Shown: positions 1 through 9,080 of the stretch, piece by piece
How positions within the stretch are numbered: the stretch's first letter is position 1
How the letters are laid out: each line of letters opens with the position of its first letter
Notes under the pieces: generated by a model
Told to the model about the DNA's origin: nothing
Seen by the model: only the letters and a program-made list of their open reading frames with translations
Databases searched by the model: none
From: Verrucomicrobiota bacterium
Lineage (GTDB): Bacteria; Verrucomicrobiota; Verrucomicrobiia; Opitutales; Opitutaceae
Length of the DNA: 64,000 nt
Direction: 5' to 3'
Assembly: GCA_023432225.1 (NCBI GenBank)
Contig: JAEYUW010000017.1
Coordinates: 1 to 64,000 of the forward strand
Translations under genes and position numbers: made by a program

Positions 1-1
1 G

Positions 2-127
2 CGTCCCCGCTACAGCGCGCTCGCGAGCGAACGCGGCACGCTGCTCCCGCCCCTCGACCACGCGCTCGATCGCTACTTCGTCCAGCGCGGCGCCGCCTGG
101 CGCGTCCCCGAAGCCAGCCGCGGTTGA
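2..127 (+). CDS. C-terminal fragment of an unrecognised protein (5' truncated by the window)
   Basis: An open frame enters from the left edge and ends at TGA 125-127, giving about 41 residues (RPRYSALASERGTL...VPEASRG). Codon use, with G or C at nearly every third position, matches the surrounding genes, so this is probably the end of a real gene. No family is recognisable from this tail. It converges on the antiporter gene, with a small AT-rich palindrome between them. Confidence 0.5.
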   Translation, partial: RPRYSALASERGTLLPPLDHALDRYFVQRGAAWRVPEASRG

Positions 128-167
128 CCTTCTTCCCGCGTCCCCCTCCGCGACCGCGCCGAGCCAA

Positions 168-188
168 TTGTCATATAATGTATGACAA
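168..188. repeat. AT-rich perfect palindrome, 8-5-8
   Basis: Arms TTGTCATA (168-175) and TATGACAA (181-188) are perfect inverted repeats around TAATG. The site contains a TATAAT-like hexamer at 174-179. It stands out as an A/T island in very GC-rich DNA between two convergent genes. It could be a protein-binding site or an internal promoter. A terminator role is unlikely because there is no GC stem or T tract. Confidence 0.5.
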
Positions 189-201
189 ACGCCGTTCCCC
201 G

Positions 202-1533
202 CTACAGGAACCACCAGCCCCCGAGCGCGAGGATCGGCAGCAGGATCGGCAGGCTGTATTTGATAATGTAGCCGAAGAACGTCGGCACCTTCACGCCCGC
301 GCTCTCCGCGATCGACTTCACCATGAAGTTCGGACCGTTCCCGATATAGGTCATCGCGCCGAAAAACACCGCCCCAAGGCTCACCGCGATCACCAGCTTC
401 GGAAAACGCTCGAGCAGCACCGCGATCTGCGCCCGCTCGTCGCTGCCCGCCGCCGCGAATGCCGCCGGCTCCTCCGCGATCGCCGACGCCTTCGCCAGCT
501 GCAGAAAATTCAGATACGTCGGCGCGTTGTCCAGCACCGCCGACAACGAGCCCGTCGCGAAATAATACTGCGCCGGTTTCTTGAAGCCGAACTCCTGCCC
601 GTGCGCATCGAGATAGTTCAATGCCGGCATCATCGTCGCGAAAATCCCGACGAACAGGAACGCCACCTCCTTGATCGGCCCGAAACCAAACTGGTTCTGC
701 TCATGCACCTGCCGCGGCGTCAGGAAATACGACGCGATCGCCGCGCCGATCATCGCCAGTTCGCGCACGAAAAACTTCTCCGGCAGGAACACCGCGCCGA
801 TGATCACCAGCAGCAGCAGCACATTGCCCACGCCCTGAAACTGCCACGTGTCCGGCGCCTCGATCTCGCGCTGCACCGTGCGCGGCATGTGTTGGAAACC
901 GCGCCGGTCGATCGCGTAAAACACCAGCAGCAACGCCCCAAGGGTCGCCACCCACTCCACCATCACCTGCTCGATCAGCCAGAAAAACGGCACGCCGCGC
1001 AGGAATCCGAGGAACAGCGGCGGATCGCCGATCGGCGTCAGCGCCCCGCCGACGTTCGAGACGATGAAAATGAAAAACACCACGTGATACGCCGCGATGC
1101 GCTGCCGGTTCATCCGCAGGTAGGGCCGGATCATCACCATCGACGCACCTGTCGTGCCGACGAGATTCGCCAGCAGGCCGCCGATCGCCAGAAACGCCAC
1201 ATTGCCCATCGGCGTCGCCTCGCCCTTCACCTTGATGTGTATCCCTCCAGCCACTACAAACAGCGAACCGATCAGGCAGATGAACGAGAAATACTCGTGG
1301 CCCGTGTGCAGCGCGATGTGCCCGCCTTCCGGCACGCGCAGCAAATAATAGCCCACCACGAACGCCCCGAGCGCGATCGCCACGTGCGGATAATAATGCT
1401 CCCAGAAATGTTTCACCCGCGGCGGCGTCAGGGGCATCACCGCGATGAGCAGCAGCAGCAGCCCAAAAGGAATGATCAACGCCGGCGGAATTTCCGCCCC
1501 GCCCGCCGAAGCGAGCACAAGGTTCGAGAGCAT
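202..1533 (-). CDS. Sodium:proton antiporter, NhaD/CitMHS-like (ion transporter superfamily)
   Basis: A 443-residue inner-membrane protein with about eleven or twelve hydrophobic helices. It probably exchanges Na+ for H+ (family inference). Features typical of NhaD-type carriers are a conserved GGALTPIGDPPLF segment in the first half and a matching GSLSAVLDNAPTYLNF segment in the second. These are the two unwound-helix motifs of the arsenite/antiporter fold, each with an Asp. The gene starts at ATG 1531-1533 and is a full-length family member. It stands apart from the protease gene upstream by about 160 bp. The ion specificity cannot be read from sequence; an anion carrier of the same superfamily is the alternative. 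Confidence 0.85.
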   Translation of the reverse strand: MLSNLVLASAGGAEIPPALIIPFGLLLLLIAVMPLTPPRVKHFWEHYYPHVAIALGAFVVGYYLLRVPEGGHIALHTGHEYFSFICLIGSLFVVAGGIHIKVKGEATPMGNVAFLAIGGLLANLVGTTGASMVMIRPYLRMNRQRIAAYHVVFFIFIVSNVGGALTPIGDPPLFLGFLRGVPFFWLIEQVMVEWVATLGALLLVFYAIDRRGFQHMPRTVQREIEAPDTWQFQGVGNVLLLLVIIGAVFLPEKFFVRELAMIGAAIASYFLTPRQVHEQNQFGFGPIKEVAFLFVGIFATMMPALNYLDAHGQEFGFKKPAQYYFATGSLSAVLDNAPTYLNFLQLAKASAIAEEPAAFAAAGSDERAQIAVLLERFPKLVIAVSLGAVFFGAMTYIGNGPNFMVKSIAESAGVKVPTFFGYIIKYSLPILLPILALGGWWFL

Positions 1534-1691
1534 GGCGCGGCGAGCGAAACAGCCCCGCCCCCGCCTCGCAAACCCTCAGCGGCCAGGGTCGACGTTAGAA
1601 CCCCCGCCACCGACTCCCACAAATCCAACTTCTCGTCCCCGCCGCCTCCCCGCCGTGGCTCGCTCCGTGAGGAGCGGGATGCTCGAGCTCT

Positions 1692-2849
1692 TCATCTCCG
1701 CCCCGCCGCTTGCAGTCCCTCGCGCCCGGCGCTCTCCAGCGCCGTGTTGATCATGACGATCTCGCTCACGTTCTCCAAGGTCAGCAGCCCCGCGATCCGC
1801 CCGTCCCGCAGCACCGGAATCGTGCCGCACTGCTTCGCCTGCATCGCCTCCACCGCCGCCCGCAACGGCATCGTTTCGTCCACGGTCTCGCAACCGCGAC
1901 TCATCACCTCGCCGACCGCCGTGTCCCGCCGGTTGTCCGCCAGCGCTTTCACCAGGTCGTTGCGCCGCAGAATCCCCACCGGCACGCCGTCCTCCACCAC
2001 CGGAAAATCCTGCTGCGACCCCGCGAGCAATTCCGCCACCGCGCGCTCCAGCGTGTCCGCCGGCGCGAGCGTGCGAAACCGTGTCATCATCCCGTCCCGC
2101 ACCCGCAGCCCCTCCAGCGCCGACTGCATCTGCACCATGTCCGCCTCCCCCTGGGCGCCGAGGTAAACGAAGATCGCGATGAACACCAAAAACGGATTCC
2201 AGAAAAATCCCGCCACCCCGAACAGGATCGCCATCGCCTGCCCGACATTCGCCGCGATCGCCGTCGCCCGCCGCCGCCCCATCCGCGCCGCCAGCGCCGC
2301 CCGCAACACCCGCCCTCCATCCATCGGGAACGCCGGCAGCAGATTGAACAACACGAGAAACACGTTCACCGCCATCAGCCGCTGCAACACCGAACCGCCC
2401 GTCACGCTCATCTCCTCCGCGCGCACGAAACCATCCGTCGCCCACAGCCACGCGAACAGCCCCGCCGCGATCGCGACGTTCACCGCCGGTCCCGCCACCG
2501 CGACCCAGAACTCCTGCGCCGGCTTCTCCGGCATCCGCTCCAGCCGCGCCACCCCGCCGATCGGCAGCAGCGTGATGTCGCGCGTCGCGATGCCATAACG
2601 CCGCGCCATCAGCGCATGGCCGAACTCATGCAGCAGCACACAGCCGAACAACGTCACGATGAACGCCACGCCCGCGACCGCCGCTTCCACGCTGTGCGTG
2701 TTCTGCCAATGCACAAAGGCGACGAACGCCAGCAGCAGCAAAAACGTGAAGTGCACCTGCACGTCGATGCCCGCGACCCGGCCGATCCGCATCGACCACT
2801 TCAATCCCTGCCGCCGCTCCGGCGTCTCTTCGGTTGTTTTCGTGCTCAT
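1692..2849 (-). CDS. Site-2 protease family protein (M50) with C-terminal CBS pair
   Basis: A 385-residue intramembrane zinc metalloprotease of the Rip/SpoIVFB type. The zinc motif HEFGH lies in a membrane segment near residues 75-80, and the second metal motif NLLPAFPMDGGRVL follows about 90 residues later. About five membrane helices are visible. The last 120 residues form two CBS modules (RVRDGMMTRFRTL... and VGEVMSRGCETV...), which in this family usually bind adenosine nucleotides and tune activity. ATG at 2847-2849 is preferred over a TTG two codons earlier. The substrate is unknown. The gene follows the glycosyltransferase gene with a 27-bp gap, so the two may be co-transcribed. Confidence 0.9.
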   Translation of the reverse strand: MSTKTTEETPERRQGLKWSMRIGRVAGIDVQVHFTFLLLLAFVAFVHWQNTHSVEAAVAGVAFIVTLFGCVLLHEFGHALMARRYGIATRDITLLPIGGVARLERMPEKPAQEFWVAVAGPAVNVAIAAGLFAWLWATDGFVRAEEMSVTGGSVLQRLMAVNVFLVLFNLLPAFPMDGGRVLRAALAARMGRRRATAIAANVGQAMAILFGVAGFFWNPFLVFIAIFVYLGAQGEADMVQMQSALEGLRVRDGMMTRFRTLAPADTLERAVAELLAGSQQDFPVVEDGVPVGILRRNDLVKALADNRRDTAVGEVMSRGCETVDETMPLRAAVEAMQAKQCGTIPVLRDGRIAGLLTLENVSEIVMINTALESAGREGLQAAGRR

Positions 2850-2876
2850 GCGCAAAAACGAGCTCCGCTCCGCGCG

Positions 2877-4166
2877 TCACACGCCCTCCCCATAGAGATT
2901 CGCCAGCCTCGCTCCGAGCTTCCGCCGCGCCACCGCATAGGAGAAATATTTCACCCCCAGCTGGTAGTTCGTCCGGCTCCACTCCTCGCGCAGCCGCGCA
3001 TTGCGCAGCACTTCCCGCGTCTGCTCCACCACCTGGTTCGTCACCAGTTGCGACATGGAGATCGTGCGGAATCCCAGCGGCTCGATGTCGCGCGCATACA
3101 CGGCATACGTGTTCACGAGCACCGGCTTCCCGAAATAAATCGCCTCGAGAAATGCATTGCCGAAACCCTCGTAGTGGCTCGGATACGTCACGAGATCGGC
3201 GTGTGGATACACGTCCGCCAGCGTGTAGGTTTTCCGTCCGTCTGCCGTCATCCCGCGCTGCTCGCCGACGCGATCCGCGATGAACCGCACATCCACCCCC
3301 GCGTCCTCGATCCGCTCCCGCAGCATGTGCATGTAGCTGTCGCCTTCGTCGCCGCCCGCGTGCGAGATCACCAGCTTCGCCCGCGGATCATCCAGCCGTC
3401 GCACCAGCTCGATCGCGTGCTCGATGCCTTTGCGCGCCACCACGCGCGTGGGCTGCAGAATGAGGAGGTCGTCGTCGCGCAGCCCGATCTCGCGCCGCAG
3501 GTCCGCATTGTAGTCGTCGATCCCCGTCGGCGGCGTCTCGAAATCGAGGATGTTCGGCACGATCTGCGAAGGAATGCCGAAGCGCCGCGCGAGTTCCTTC
3601 TGCGCCATCGAATTGATCACCACGTGCTCGATCCCGTAGTGCAGCGGCGGAAACGCCGCCTGCAGATAATCGTTCACCGCGTTCAGCGTGAAACGTTCGC
3701 GCTCCCACGCGAAATCGTGGTGATGCGCGATCACCGGCAGCCGCGCCTCCGCGATCACCTCCGTCATCGCCAGCCCCAACGGCACATGCATCGGAATCGC
3801 CAGGATGTTCTCCGGGATCAACACCTCGAGATCGAACTTCTCGATGAAACGATAGAGCTCGTCCTTCAACCGCTCCTTCAGCGCATTGATCTCGTTCGTG
3901 ATGCCGCGTGTGCGATACGCGACCCCAAAAAGCCGGCCCTGCACCGCCAGCACCTCCGGGTGATTGAAATACGCCAGCGGCGCGTGGTGGCTGACCTCGG
4001 CCGGCGCATCCATCAAGCCCGCCATCCAATAACACCTGTGCCCCATCTCCTCGAACAACTGAGCCCACTTGCGTGCCTCGAGCGTCACGCCGTCGGTGCC
4101 TTGAAATCTCGTCGAAACAAAACCGATGCGGCGCGGCGCACCCACTCGCAGGAGACAGTGATCCAT
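2877..4166 (-). CDS. Glycosyltransferase family 4 (GT-B fold)
   Basis: About 429 residues with the GT-B layout. An N-terminal acceptor half opens with RIGFVSTRFQGTDGVTLEARKW. A C-terminal nucleotide-sugar half contains LQPTRVVARKGIEHAIELV and the family signature YPSHYEGFGNAFLEAIYFGKPV, whose Glu pair contacts the donor. The protein probably transfers a sugar in glycan or compatible-solute synthesis; donor and acceptor cannot be assigned. ATG at 4164-4166 is chosen because the family fold begins just after it. A GTG at 4232 is in frame but adds an Arg/Ala-rich, non-conserved leader. Upstream and downstream genes are on the same strand. Confidence 0.88.
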   Translation of the reverse strand: MDHCLLRVGAPRRIGFVSTRFQGTDGVTLEARKWAQLFEEMGHRCYWMAGLMDAPAEVSHHAPLAYFNHPEVLAVQGRLFGVAYRTRGITNEINALKERLKDELYRFIEKFDLEVLIPENILAIPMHVPLGLAMTEVIAEARLPVIAHHHDFAWERERFTLNAVNDYLQAAFPPLHYGIEHVVINSMAQKELARRFGIPSQIVPNILDFETPPTGIDDYNADLRREIGLRDDDLLILQPTRVVARKGIEHAIELVRRLDDPRAKLVISHAGGDEGDSYMHMLRERIEDAGVDVRFIADRVGEQRGMTADGRKTYTLADVYPHADLVTYPSHYEGFGNAFLEAIYFGKPVLVNTYAVYARDIEPLGFRTISMSQLVTNQVVEQTREVLRNARLREEWSRTNYQLGVKYFSYAVARRKLGARLANLYGEGV

Positions 4167-4302
4167 GCGCCGAGGATGCGCACACGCCCCGCGCTTGGCA
4201 ATCGCCGCGCGTAAAGTTTCCCGCGCCCGCACCGGCCGCGCGCTCGTTTACCCCGCATCGAAATGGAGCCGCAGCGCCCCCGCCGCGCCTCGCCTTTCGC
4301 CG

Positions 4303-5550
4303 CTAGATATCGTCCGGCCCGAGCCAGCGAAAGTAAGCCACCTCGAACCGCCGGCCAAACGTCGCGTCGATCGCCTCGGGGGTGCGCTGCACCACGGCCT
4401 CGACATACGCCACCGCCTCGCGCGCCCCGTCCACCGCATTCGCCGCCTCGCCATACGCGCGAATCCGAAACGTGTCCGAGCGCACCGCGAGAATCGGCGC
4501 CAGCTCATCCAGGAACTCCGCCGACGTCACCGTCCTGATTCTCGGCGACGACGAGTCGAACGCGGCCTGCACCAGCCCGGATTCCCGCAACTCCGCCACC
4601 GACCTAAACGGCGCACCGCGCGCCGCGAACAGATCGCGCAGCCGCCGCGCGCCGCTCAACGCCCGATCCGTGTTCAAGCCGAACACCGCGTTCGTGTGAT
4701 CGGGAAACTCGAGCCACGCTCGCCACGCAGCTTCGGAGGTCGTGTTGACGTTGAAGGCGCCCACCACGGTGCCGCCCGACACCGCGCTCCCGAACGGCGC
4801 GCTTTCCGGCAACGCCCGGCTGCGATGCGTGAGCGAATGAAACGACCCCGCCAGCGAGACGCCGGTCGCCGTCAGCCGCAGCTGTTCGAAACTCATCACC
4901 TTCGCCAGACTCGCCGCCCCCGGCGAAAATCCCGCTCCGATCAACCGTCGCAAATTCGGGCGCAATCCCGTCCCACTCGTCCCCGCCGACTGAAGCTCCA
5001 CGGCGAGGATCACCGCGCTCACTTTCGCGCCTTCATCGCCGACCCAATACGCGTAGCGACCCGCGACCGCTCCGCCCGTCGCGCCGATTTCCACCAGCCC
5101 GGCCTCCACCCATTCCTGATCCGTGCGGTCCGTCGGATTGCCCACCGTCTTGTCTCCCACCAACACCACGCGATCGCCGCCCAGCGCAGGCACACTCCCC
5201 GGCTGCGCGCCCGAGGTCAGCCACGCCTCCGGCGCGTTCGCTCCAGGCCGCCACACGCCGCACCACTGCCGCAGCGGACTTTGCGGCGGCACGCCCACCA
5301 TGCCCGCCATCGCCGTCACCCGATCGTCCGGACCCGCCGTGCGCTGCAGTTCGCCAAGCGCGATCTGTAATCCGAGCAGCGCATGCTGCCGCGCGCGCGT
5401 TTGCTGCAACGACGCCGTCACGATCTGCGCATCCACGCGCACGAGCACGCTCAACGCATGCACTGCCAGCACGAGCAGCGCGAGGAGCACCACCGTCAGA
5501 ATCAGCGCGAAACCGGCGCGACGCCGGCCTGTTTTCCTCGTTCCGCTCAT
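4303..5550 (-). CDS. GspK-like minor pseudopilin, resembling Verru_Chthon cassette protein A
   Basis: About 415 residues. After a basic leader (MSGTRKTGRRRAG) comes one hydrophobic helix (FALILTVVLLALLVLAV). It is followed by a Gln/Ala/Arg-rich coiled segment containing ALGELQRTAGPDDRVTAMAG. That phrase is what I associate with the Verru_Chthon cassette protein A family and with GspK-type proteins that lack the conserved Glu5. It is the last gene of a six-gene operon, and its ATG shares one base with the TGA of the preceding gene. It is likely a tip subunit of a type II secretion or type IV pilus-like pseudopilus. The family name is from memory, not a search. Confidence 0.75.
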   Translation of the reverse strand: MSGTRKTGRRRAGFALILTVVLLALLVLAVHALSVLVRVDAQIVTASLQQTRARQHALLGLQIALGELQRTAGPDDRVTAMAGMVGVPPQSPLRQWCGVWRPGANAPEAWLTSGAQPGSVPALGGDRVVLVGDKTVGNPTDRTDQEWVEAGLVEIGATGGAVAGRYAYWVGDEGAKVSAVILAVELQSAGTSGTGLRPNLRRLIGAGFSPGAASLAKVMSFEQLRLTATGVSLAGSFHSLTHRSRALPESAPFGSAVSGGTVVGAFNVNTTSEAAWRAWLEFPDHTNAVFGLNTDRALSGARRLRDLFAARGAPFRSVAELRESGLVQAAFDSSSPRIRTVTSAEFLDELAPILAVRSDTFRIRAYGEAANAVDGAREAVAYVEAVVQRTPEAIDATFGRRFEVAYFRWLGPDDI

Positions 5551-6476
5551 CACCACCTCGCCCCTCCGATTTCGATGCGCCGCGCATACACGCGCGAATG
5601 CGCCCGCGCGACCGACCACCACCAGTCCTCCGTCGAACCGAACTCCGCCGGCCGCTCCGCCACGCCGCGCTCGATCGCCGCGATCAGCCCCGCGCCTTCA
5701 TCGCTCAAAATCCGCACCATCACATCCGCCACCGCCGGCGCGTTCGCGGGCGAATCGCTCCGGTGTGTCAAATCGACCGGTGTCTCCGGAAAAATCCGCC
5801 GCAGCCGTCCATCGCTCTCCCGCCGGTAAAGCCACACTCCGAAATCGATCGCATTCGTCGCGATCGCGTCCGTCAGCGTCGGCCGGATCAACGCCGCGTC
5901 GTGCGCCGGCAGGTGATACCCGGCGGCCAACGTCGCCTCCGCACTCACGAACGACCGGAACAGCGCGTAACGAATCGTCTCCGCCGCCGGCGCGGACGCA
6001 CTCGTCAACGCACGACGCACCACCTGATAACTCACCGCAATCGGCAGGCTGCGCCCCGCGCCTTCCGACGCGACGTTGCTCGTCACGAAACGCACCCACA
6101 ACCCCGACCGCCCGAACCGCGCCGCCGCCACCGTCGTATCCACTCCGCTGCTACCCACCGCCGCGCTCCCAAGCGCCGCCGGCTTCAGCGCCCCCGTCGT
6201 CTCCCAGCCATGACTCGCCAGCGCCGCGTCGAAACCGTCAACCGCCAGCCAGGTATTGCCATCGTCGCGCCACAGCGCACCGCGCAGGTCCCGCTCCAGA
6301 TAATCCAGCACGAGCTTCGCCTGCGCATTCGCCGTGAAGCCGCCCTGCGCCCGCCGCCACAGCCCGAGCGTGCCACCCGTCACCGCCAGCATCGCCGCCG
6401 CCAGCAGCAGCGCGATCGTCGCCGCGACCAGCAACTCGATCAGGGTGAAACCGCCCGCCGAACGCGTCGCTTTCAT
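5550..6476 (-). CDS. Type II secretion-like pseudopilin, resembling Verru_Chthon cassette protein C
   Basis: About 308 residues. A class III (prepilin) signal, RSAGG followed by FTLIELLVAATIALLLAAAML, with Glu at position 5 of the mature helix, marks a substrate for prepilin peptidase. The body carries LWRRAQGGFTANAQAKLVLDYLERDLRGALWRDD, a GspJ-like pattern. ATG 6474-6476 overlaps the stop of the upstream gene as ATGA, and the gene's TGA overlaps the next start, which indicates translational coupling. It is probably a minor pseudopilin that caps a secretion pseudopilus. Confidence 0.8.
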   Translation of the reverse strand: MKATRSAGGFTLIELLVAATIALLLAAAMLAVTGGTLGLWRRAQGGFTANAQAKLVLDYLERDLRGALWRDDGNTWLAVDGFDAALASHGWETTGALKPAALGSAAVGSSGVDTTVAAARFGRSGLWVRFVTSNVASEGAGRSLPIAVSYQVVRRALTSASAPAAETIRYALFRSFVSAEATLAAGYHLPAHDAALIRPTLTDAIATNAIDFGVWLYRRESDGRLRRIFPETPVDLTHRSDSPANAPAVADVMVRILSDEGAGLIAAIERGVAERPAEFGSTEDWWWSVARAHSRVYARRIEIGGARW

Positions 6477-6982
6477 CGGTTGATCGCAACCACGAAGGTC
6501 AGCTGCTCGCGCTCTTCCAGCGTCGTGGCCCGAGGCGCGCCCGGCACGCGCTCCGGCCACGACACGCGCACGTGCACCGCCAGCGCTCCGCTCTGCGCGT
6601 TCACGAACGCGAGCGGCGGCGCCGCGAATCGCCACAGCTCGATCGCGAAATAGCGTTCGTCCGCGACGAGTTCGCCGTTGTCCTCGACCAGCGACGACAC
6701 CCGCACTCCTTCGCGCGCGGCGGCCAAACGATAACCTTCCGTCACGTCGCCCGTCATCACCGGCACGTTCGCTGCAAATCCATCGAATCCTCCCGCCGCG
6801 AGCCGCCGCATCTCGCTGCGAATCGCATCGGGCAGCCCTTGCGCCACCAGCACGTCCGCCGACTCCGCCGTCTGCCGCGCCAGCGTCGGCAGCACGAGCA
6901 GCACGCTCACGATCGCCACCGCAAAAATCCCCACCGCGATAACCACCTCGACCAGCGAGAATCCCCGGATACGTGTGCGCAT
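6473..6982 (-). CDS. Prepilin-type protein, resembling Verru_Chthon cassette protein B
   Basis: 169 residues. A short basic leader MRTRIRG precedes the cleaved helix FSLVEVVIAVGIFAVAIVSVLLVLP, with Glu5 present; this is the GspI/PilV-like form. The C-terminal half contains a WRFAAPPLAFVNAQSGALAVHVRVSWPERVP strand pattern typical of minor pseudopilins. ATG at 6980-6982 is 6 bases downstream of the preceding gene's stop. The small size and operon position match the B member of the four-gene Verru_Chthon cassette (D-B-C-A order here). Confidence 0.8.
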   Translation of the reverse strand: MRTRIRGFSLVEVVIAVGIFAVAIVSVLLVLPTLARQTAESADVLVAQGLPDAIRSEMRRLAAGGFDGFAANVPVMTGDVTEGYRLAAAREGVRVSSLVEDNGELVADERYFAIELWRFAAPPLAFVNAQSGALAVHVRVSWPERVPGAPRATTLEEREQLTFVVAINR

Positions 6983-6988
6983 CGCTGT

Positions 6989-7705
6989 TCAGAATCCCGC
7001 GCGTTCATCGATCGGCATCGGCACGCCGTAAGTGCTGATCGCGAGGCCGCGCACCCGCTCGACCTCCTCCGCCCTCACGGGCGATTCGCCCTCGGCCAAC
7101 GTCCCCGGCGCGCGCCGCGTCACCGTCGCGATCACCACGTCGCCCGCTCCCGTCGACATCGTGCCGAACGGCGTGAATTGAATCACCTCCCACGTCGCTT
7201 CGTCGGCGCCGTCGATCGCGACGTTGACCGTCGCCGGGTTGAGCGCCGACGAGTGCAGCGCCGCGGAACTCGCCGCCTTCGTCCACGAAAGGTTGTCCAC
7301 ATAAAACCCCGCCGGCACGCGCGTCGCCCGCGGCAGGATCGCAGTGCCCTCCGGCAGACCGAACCGCTGATACGAACGATCCCAGGTGTTGCTCAGGTAG
7401 GTCGTCTCACTCTGTAACGCGATGAACCGCCGGAAGCGCGTCGCGTCGCGCGCATCCGCGTGCACCAGAATTCGCACACGCTTTCCCGACGCCATCGCTT
7501 TCGCGCGCGCCGCCGTCACGGCGTTCGCCATCGTCGCCTGCGCGGATCGCAGCGCCGCGCCTTGTCCGCCACGGCCGACGCCCGCGACGAACAGCGACGC
7601 CATCGCCGCCACCAGCGCGACGACCACCAGCAGCTCCATCAGCGTGAAGCCGCGGCGCCCCACGCCGTTCCCTCCGATCCGTCGCACGATCACGCCCGGG
7701 TTCAT
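6989..7705 (-). CDS. Prepilin-type protein, resembling Verru_Chthon cassette protein D (GspH-like)
   Basis: About 238 residues. The leader MNPGVIVRRIGGNGVGRRG precedes FTLMELLVVVALVAAMASLFVAG. The region after the helix (ATMANAVTAARAKAMASGKRVRILVHAD) matches the GspH/FimT pattern, in which the helix packs against a beta domain. ATG 7703-7705 overlaps the stop of the upstream gene (ATGA). It is the first member of the D-B-C-A cassette, and two further pseudopilin genes precede it. Confidence 0.8.
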   Translation of the reverse strand: MNPGVIVRRIGGNGVGRRGFTLMELLVVVALVAAMASLFVAGVGRGGQGAALRSAQATMANAVTAARAKAMASGKRVRILVHADARDATRFRRFIALQSETTYLSNTWDRSYQRFGLPEGTAILPRATRVPAGFYVDNLSWTKAASSAALHSSALNPATVNVAIDGADEATWEVIQFTPFGTMSTGAGDVVIATVTRRAPGTLAEGESPVRAEEVERVRGLAISTYGVPMPIDERAGF

Positions 7706-8334
7706 CGCCAGCTGTAAACGATGTCGTCCGCCGAGCCGCCGGCCCCCGCGGAGTAAAACACCACGCGCGCCCGCAAGCCCTCGGCGGGAAACCGCGCGGC
7801 CGGCGGTTCGAGGCTCCCGCGAAAGCCCGCCACGCTGTTGCCCGCGCGCACCGGTCGGCGCACGAGCTCCGCGCCGGCGATCACTCCGTTGCCGTCGGCA
7901 TCCACCAGCATCGCGATTTCGCTGTTGCCGAACGCATCGCACAGCTCGTTGCGACCCGCGCCCGCCTCATCCTTCACCTGTTCGGCATCGGAGATCGCGC
8001 CGAACGAGATCGCCTTCGTGTTTCCGGACAGCGCCGCTCCGCTCAACGCTTCGCCGCGATAATTTCGCCCCGAGATCGCGGCGAAGAACGCCGTCGGATT
8101 CACCAACCCATCGATCGTCACCGCCGGCGCATAACCGTATTCGCTGCGGAACGCTTCGACCGCGCCCGCCCATTGCGCGAACTGCACTTTCGTTTTCGCC
8201 TTGTTCGCGAACACGCGCGCCGCGCCCACGGTCGGAATCAGGATCGCCGCGAGGATCCCCACGATCGCGATCACCGTCAGCAGCTCGATCAACGTGAACG
8301 CCCGCTCCGAGGTTTGCGATGCACGCGTCCTCAT
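7702..8334 (-). CDS. Prepilin-type N-terminal cleavage protein (GspG-like pseudopilin)
   Basis: 210 residues. Leader MRTRASQTSERA then FTLIELLTVIAIVGILAAILIPTVGAAR, a classic major-pseudopilin helix with Glu5. The later segment AMLVDADGNGVIAGAELV looks like a calcium-binding EF-hand loop (D-D-N-V-E spacing); calcium binding stabilises some GspG proteins. ATG 8332-8334 overlaps the preceding gene's TGA. It likely forms part of the pseudopilus shaft with the next protein. Confidence 0.82.
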   Translation of the reverse strand: MRTRASQTSERAFTLIELLTVIAIVGILAAILIPTVGAARVFANKAKTKVQFAQWAGAVEAFRSEYGYAPAVTIDGLVNPTAFFAAISGRNYRGEALSGAALSGNTKAISFGAISDAEQVKDEAGAGRNELCDAFGNSEIAMLVDADGNGVIAGAELVRRPVRAGNSVAGFRGSLEPPAARFPAEGLRARVVFYSAGAGGSADDIVYSWR

Positions 8335-8909
8335 GGCGCGTCGGCAAAAAGATTGTCGGCGTTCTCGCTCGCGGTGGCGTCGACATCGCCCGTCCCCGCC
8401 GCCGGCGGCCGATGCGCACCGTCCGGCCCGCACGAATACAACACGAATCCCACGCGCCGCCACGCCGCCGGCGCGCCCGTCTTGTAAGCGTAAACATACG
8501 GCTGCGCCCACGCATCGATCAGTTCCGCACTCACATCGACCCGCGGGTCCGCGTCTCCCGCCGTCGGGAAATGCGCGAGGTCGATCAGCCCGCGCGCCGC
8601 CACTGTTTCGCCGCCCGGCCCGCGCCGGCCAGCCAGCGCCTGCAGCAACGCCGCGCCCTCCGCCGTGCGCGGATAATCGCCGTGCGCGCGTCGATACGTT
8701 TCCAGCGCCGCGGACAACGCGGCGAGTTGCGCTTTCGTTTGCGCCACCTTTCCCGCCTCCGTCGCGCGTCGTCCGCCCGCCATCACTAAACTCGCCAGCA
8801 CCGTCACGATCGCGAGCACCGCCAGCAGCTCCACCAGCGTAAACGCATGGACCTTTTCCCTGCGTCCCCCGCGCCGCCCTCTCTCAATTCGCCCAATCAT
8901 CCGAAGCAT
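8331..8909 (-). CDS. Prepilin-type N-terminal cleavage protein (GspG-like pseudopilin), first gene of the operon
   Basis: About 192 residues. A basic leader (MLRMIGRIERGRRGGRREKVHA) precedes FTLVELLAVLAIVTVLASLVMAGG. A GspG-like stretch follows, including LETYRRAHGDYPRTAEGAALLQAL and DAWAQPYVYAYK, close to the GspG consensus DPWGxPYxY. It is the promoter-proximal gene of the six-gene pseudopilin operon that runs to 4303. ATG 8907-8909 is taken; an ATG three codons further in is also possible. No secretion ATPase, platform or secretin gene is in the window. Confidence 0.82.
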   Translation of the reverse strand: MLRMIGRIERGRRGGRREKVHAFTLVELLAVLAIVTVLASLVMAGGRRATEAGKVAQTKAQLAALSAALETYRRAHGDYPRTAEGAALLQALAGRRGPGGETVAARGLIDLAHFPTAGDADPRVDVSAELIDAWAQPYVYAYKTGAPAAWRRVGFVLYSCGPDGAHRPPAAGTGDVDATASENADNLFADAP

Positions 8910-9080
8910 GGGCACATAAAGCCTCCCGCTTGCATCACGGCCAATGCAAAAAATAAACAAAGACCTCCCCGGGGCCAACATCGCATCCCTTCCCGCGCGA
9001 CAACCTCCGTGCCCTCCCCCGCCGACGCAGCGGCCGGCGCCCCGCCCTCCCTTCCCCGTCGCGCAGATTTCGCGCTTTCA

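Noticed and set aside
124..2166. Long Arg/His/Pro-rich plus-strand frame over the antiporter and protease genes
   Set aside because: Its composition is that of an antisense shadow of GC-rich coding DNA; the minus strand carries two clear protein families.
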